Part shown: positions 61,881-64,000 of the stretch, one piece after another | How positions within the stretch are numbered: the first letter of the stretch is position 1 | How the letters are laid out: each line of letters starts with the position of its first letter | Assembly (NCBI GenBank): GCA_023451735.1 | Contig: JAEXYH010000088.1 | Location: 93,042 to 157,041 of the forward strand | Length of the DNA: 64,000 nucleotides | From: Pseudomonadota bacterium | Lineage (GTDB): Bacteria; Pseudomonadota; Alphaproteobacteria; Rhizobiales; Rhizobiaceae | Reading direction: 5' to 3' | Translations under genes and position numbers: made by a program | The notes under the pieces: model-generated | Told to the model about the DNA's origin: nothing | Databases searched by the model: none | What the model saw: the letters and a program-made list of their open reading frames with translations, nothing else

Positions 61881-62200
61881 CTTCGCCTTTCCAGCGCATG
61901 CAGTCGCATTTCTATGTGGTAAAGGTCAGGTGTTCCTGCCCGTTCGAGGCGTGCTAGCCGCTCCTCCAATGCCTGACGCGCATCCGCTTCAGAACGAATT
62001 TGCGCCCGCAACGTCTCGATCTCACTTTCGAGGCCCGTTGATCCTGCCGCTGTTCCGCCCTGCTCAAAGCTCCATGACAGGCGAGCAACTATCTCAGCCG
62101 TCATTGATCTTTTGTTGGCTGTCGCCGCTTCGCTTATTTGCTCCCGCATCCCATCGGGCAAGCGAACGATGAACTTATCTTGGGTCTGGCTTGGACGCAT
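61877..62200 (-). CDS. Arc-type ribbon-helix-helix regulator with coiled-coil tail
   Basis: A 107-aa protein. The N-terminal ribbon-helix-helix is KFIVRLPDGMREQISEAATA, then NKRSMTAEIVARLSWSFE. The C-terminal half is a Glu/Arg-rich coiled coil (LESEIETLRAQIRSEADARQ) probably for oligomerisation. GGAGAAAGT precedes the ATG. It is divergent from a second small RHH gene, with repeat operators between them, and overlaps the end of the 61074 gene by 4 bases. Confidence 0.82.
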   Translation of the reverse strand: MRPSQTQDKFIVRLPDGMREQISEAATANKRSMTAEIVARLSWSFEQGGTAAGSTGLESEIETLRAQIRSEADARQALEERLARLERAGTPDLYHIEMRLHALERRS

Positions 62201-62293
62201 ACTTTCTCCATATGGCACGTAGCCATAAATGCTCTTTACCCTCCATATGACGTGTGCCATATATGTATGGCACATAGCCACAAGGAGAGTTAA
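62201..62293. promoter_or_regulatory. Divergent promoter region with RHH operators
   Basis: The inverted repeat TGTGCCATA (62253-62261) / TATGGCACA (62266-62274) has a 4-base spacer. A direct repeat TATGGCACNTAGCCA occurs at 62211-62225 and 62266-62280. One site lies next to each divergent start, as expected for mutual or self-repression by the two ribbon-helix-helix proteins. Confidence 0.65.
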
Positions 62294-62458
62294 ATGAACG
62301 TCATCGATTTTCCCAAGATCATTATCCGCACGCCGCCGGAAATCAAAGAGTGGTTGTACGCTCGCGCCAAGGCAAATAATCGATCAGCAACTGGCGAGCT
62401 GATTACGATCCTTCAGGCCGAACGGGACCGCGCGACGAAAGAGGCAGAAAATGCCTAA
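62294..62458 (+). CDS. Small Arc-type ribbon-helix-helix protein
   Basis: A 54-aa protein: IIIRTPPEIKEWLYARAKAN forms the strand and first helix, NRSATGELITILQAERDRA the second helix. It is little more than a DNA-binding RHH dimer unit, Arc-like. AAGGAGAG lies 6 bases before the ATG. Overlaps the next gene by 8 bases, so it is the first gene of the integrase operon and probably controls it. Confidence 0.8.
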   Translation: MNVIDFPKIIIRTPPEIKEWLYARAKANNRSATGELITILQAERDRATKEAENA

Positions 62459-62717
62459 AGCCCTCGATTTCCTCCCGGTGATCACGGCCAGCACCCAGAC
62501 CTTAGGTGCTACAATTCGAGCCGCCGCTAAGCGTGGAGCCGCCAATGACAAGCCAAAGGCAGTCGCCTCCATCCCAAAGATGAAGCAGGTGGCCAAGCTG
62601 GCCTCCAGCATGGGCCTTGCGGTGACCGGGTTCACCCAGAACGGAGATGGCGGCTTCACCGTCTCCACAACAACCCCAGGCATCTCGGACACCTCCGGGC
62701 CAAGCGAGTGGGACTAG
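62451..62717 (+). CDS. Small protein of unknown function upstream of integrase
   Basis: An 88-aa protein with a basic N-terminal half (IRAAAKRGAANDKPKAVASI) and a Gly/Thr-rich end (GFTQNGDGGFTVSTTTPG). The segment MKQVAKLASSMGLAVTGFTQ with GGFTV resembles small phage proteins found beside integrases, whose role is unclear. It could be an excisionase-type helper, but there is no clear winged helix. Three bases separate it from the integrase. Confidence 0.6.
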   Translation: MPKALDFLPVITASTQTLGATIRAAAKRGAANDKPKAVASIPKMKQVAKLASSMGLAVTGFTQNGDGGFTVSTTTPGISDTSGPSEWD

Positions 62718-62720
62718 GCC

Positions 62721-63776
62721 ATGCAGAAGCCTCGCCCGAAATACAAGCGGCCCAAGTACCTGCATGTCTACACCGATAGGCACGGGAAGAATGAGCGCAT
62801 CTATTTCAATCGACCCGGCCAGCCAAAGACCGCGATCCGTGGGCCTGAGAACTCGCCTGAATTTTGGGAGGATTATCTGGCCGCTGCTGCAAACACACCG
62901 AAGCCGACCGAAGGGGCAGGGGCTAACAAGACCGTGGCTGGCACGATCAATGCACTCATCGTCCAATATTATCAGAGCGCGGGTTTCACCTCGAAGGCTG
63001 CCGCCACTCAACGGAATTACAAATCGATCCTCGAACCATATCGGAAGGAACACGCTGACAAGCGCGTGGCCACGCTCCAGACCCATAACATCGATAAGCA
63101 GCTTGGCGAGACCGCGGCCAAGTCCACAGCGCAGGCCAAGAACCTCCGCAAGCGTCTTTCAATGTTGATGCGGCTGGCTGTGAAGTGGGGATATCGGAAG
63201 GACAACCCGATGCTCCTCGTGGATCGCATCCAGCACAAGAGTAAGGGCTATCAGACGTGGACCGATGCCGACATTGAGAAGTTTCGTGCATTCTGGGCTG
63301 ACGAAACGCCGCAGCGCATCGCGTTCGAAATCTTGCTCTACACAGGTGTCCGCCGATCTGATGCGGTGAGGATCGGGCGGCAGCACATCCAAGGGGACTT
63401 CATAGTCCTGACCACACAGAAGAGCGGCAACACGGTAGAGCTCAATATCCCGATCCACCGTGATTTCCGCAAAGTGCTGGACGGCATCGAGAAGAAGCAC
63501 CTCAACTTTATTGTGACCGCGCACGGTGCTGCCCGATCAGATAAGGCATTCACGAACTGGATAATCGAAGCTGCCCAGAAAGCCGATCTCCCGGCGCATC
63601 GCTCTCCGCACGGCCTTCGAAAAGCTGCATGCCGTTTGCTGGCCGAAGCGGGATGTTCTGCGAGTGAAATTATGGCGATCACCGGCCACCAGAACATCGC
63701 GGAAGTGCAGACCTATGTGGACGCCGCGAACAAGAAAACGCTCGCCCAAAACGCGATCAAGAAGCTGAAAGCGTGA
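62721..63776 (+). CDS. Tyrosine recombinase (integrase)
   Basis: A 351-aa site-specific recombinase. The catalytic residues appear in order: Arg in LLYTGVRRSDAVRIG (about 212), His-x-x-Arg in HRSPHGLRKAACRLLA (about 296), His in MAITGHQNIAEVQ and Tyr in QTYVDAANKKT (about 333). An N-terminal arm-binding-like segment and a core-binding domain precede them. It ends 97 bases from attR and should catalyse integration into tRNA-Glu. Confidence 0.92.
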   Translation: MQKPRPKYKRPKYLHVYTDRHGKNERIYFNRPGQPKTAIRGPENSPEFWEDYLAAAANTPKPTEGAGANKTVAGTINALIVQYYQSAGFTSKAAATQRNYKSILEPYRKEHADKRVATLQTHNIDKQLGETAAKSTAQAKNLRKRLSMLMRLAVKWGYRKDNPMLLVDRIQHKSKGYQTWTDADIEKFRAFWADETPQRIAFEILLYTGVRRSDAVRIGRQHIQGDFIVLTTQKSGNTVELNIPIHRDFRKVLDGIEKKHLNFIVTAHGAARSDKAFTNWIIEAAQKADLPAHRSPHGLRKAACRLLAEAGCSASEIMAITGHQNIAEVQTYVDAANKKTLAQNAIKKLKA

Positions 63777-63801
63777 TGATGAGAACGGATGGACAACAGA
63801 A

Positions 63802-63829
63802 ATCTGCTAACCCGGATGCCCGGTTAGCA
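63802..63829. other. Candidate integrase arm-type sites, right end
   Basis: ATCTGCTAACC (63802-63812) matches the two copies at the left end, and its core recurs inverted as GGTTAGCA (63822-63829). The pair forms a small palindrome between the integrase stop and attR. Confidence 0.5.
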
Positions 63830-63873
63830 AAACGGTTTTGCAAGTCACTGGAAATGCTCGGGAAATTTTGGGG

Positions 63874-63890
63874 AGTGGCACGCCCTAGGG
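63874..63890 (+). repeat. Right attachment site (attR core)
   Basis: AGTGGCACGCCCTAGGG overlaps the 3' end of tRNA-Glu (acceptor stem, discriminator and encoded CCA read on the - strand). Identical to the left copy. Confidence 0.9.
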
Positions 63891-63950
63891 GAGTCGAACC
63901 CCTCTTTTCAGAATGAAAATCTGACGTCCTAACCGATAGACGAAGGGCGC
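63876..63950 (-). tRNA. tRNA-Glu (anticodon TTC)
   Basis: A 75-base cloverleaf read on the - strand with encoded CCA. It starts GCGCCCTTCGTCTATCGGTT. The anticodon loop is TTTTCAT (anticodon TTC), T-arm GAGGGGTTCGACTCCCCT, discriminator G. The acceptor stem has a G-U first pair. The integrated element supplies the last 17 bases or so, and the gene stays intact, so insertion does not destroy it. Confidence 0.95.
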
Positions 63951-64000
63951 GTGCTGTGGCGCCCTTATAGGGGCGTCAATCAAAGACCGCAAGCGCAAAA

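Larger units (their letters stand above)
46775..63890. mobile_element. 17.1-kb integrated phage-like element in tRNA-Glu
   Basis: The element is bounded by a 17-bp direct repeat (46775-46791 and 63874-63890). The right copy is the 3' end of tRNA-Glu, and a tyrosine integrase is the last gene before it. Inside are a wHTH protein, HK97-type head genes, connectors, a large terminase, tail tube, chaperones, a tape measure, cargo genes and ribbon-helix-helix regulators. No TerS, distal tail, lysis or CI-type repressor genes are seen. All frames are uninterrupted. It may be a remnant prophage, a satellite dependent on a helper phage, or a domesticated particle. Confidence 0.9.

Overview
The window reads as a chromosomal segment of a Rhizobiaceae alphaproteobacterium (Rhizobium/Agrobacterium type) carrying one integrated phage-like element. 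Support comes from the gene order SPOR protein-nagZ-scpA-scpB-tatABC-serS-surE-pcm-LytM, several small DUF1127 proteins, a class I PHA synthase, a mitochondrial-type NADP isocitrate dehydrogenase, two copies of a rhizobial mosaic intergenic repeat and high GC throughout. Genus cannot be fixed from sequence reading alone.

1-13.9 kb: a cell-envelope and chromosome-maintenance block on the + strand (SPOR protein entering from the left edge, nagZ, scpAB, tatABC, serS, surE, pcm, a LysM/LytM lipoprotein), then a reverse-strand ATPase, then yajC, an Mth938-domain protein and a squalene/phytoene-synthase-family protein. The last two are homologues of mitochondrial complex I assembly factors. 13.9-16.6 kb: trmFO and two DUF1127 genes on the - strand, and an apparent 'cuckoo'-type small RNA with three CCTCCTCC (anti-Shine-Dalgarno) hairpin loops. 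16.6-32.7 kb: tRNA-Leu(TAG), tig, an ABC-F ATPase, small exported proteins, a GST, GNAT enzymes, icd, a FUSC exporter, a TrmJ-like methyltransferase, murI, a LysE exporter, a HerA-like ATPase and rpsD. 32.7-46.8 kb: sthA, a regulator/SDR divergent pair, radC, map, an AT-rich orphan gene, sfsA, phaC, an aminotransferase, hom, a small membrane protein whose ribosome-binding site lies in a perfect hairpin, and recJ.

46,775-63,890: a 17.1-kb element inserted in the 3' end of tRNA-Glu(TTC). It is bounded by a 17-bp direct repeat and has a tyrosine integrase next to the intact tRNA. It carries HK97-type portal, prohead protease, capsid, four connector/closure proteins, a large terminase, a tail tube protein, two tail chaperone candidates and a tape measure with an embedded M15 peptidase. 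I see no small terminase, distal tail or receptor-binding proteins, lysis genes or CI-type repressor. The order is unusual: portal and capsid come first, and the terminase sits just before the tape measure. Two HNH genes, a three-repeat DNA-binding protein, a reverse-strand cargo gene and a two-TM protein are interspersed. Control is probably by two divergent ribbon-helix-helix proteins with inverted-repeat operators between them. All reading frames look intact, so a phage satellite or domesticated particle is as plausible as a decaying prophage. This is the best candidate for something undescribed here.
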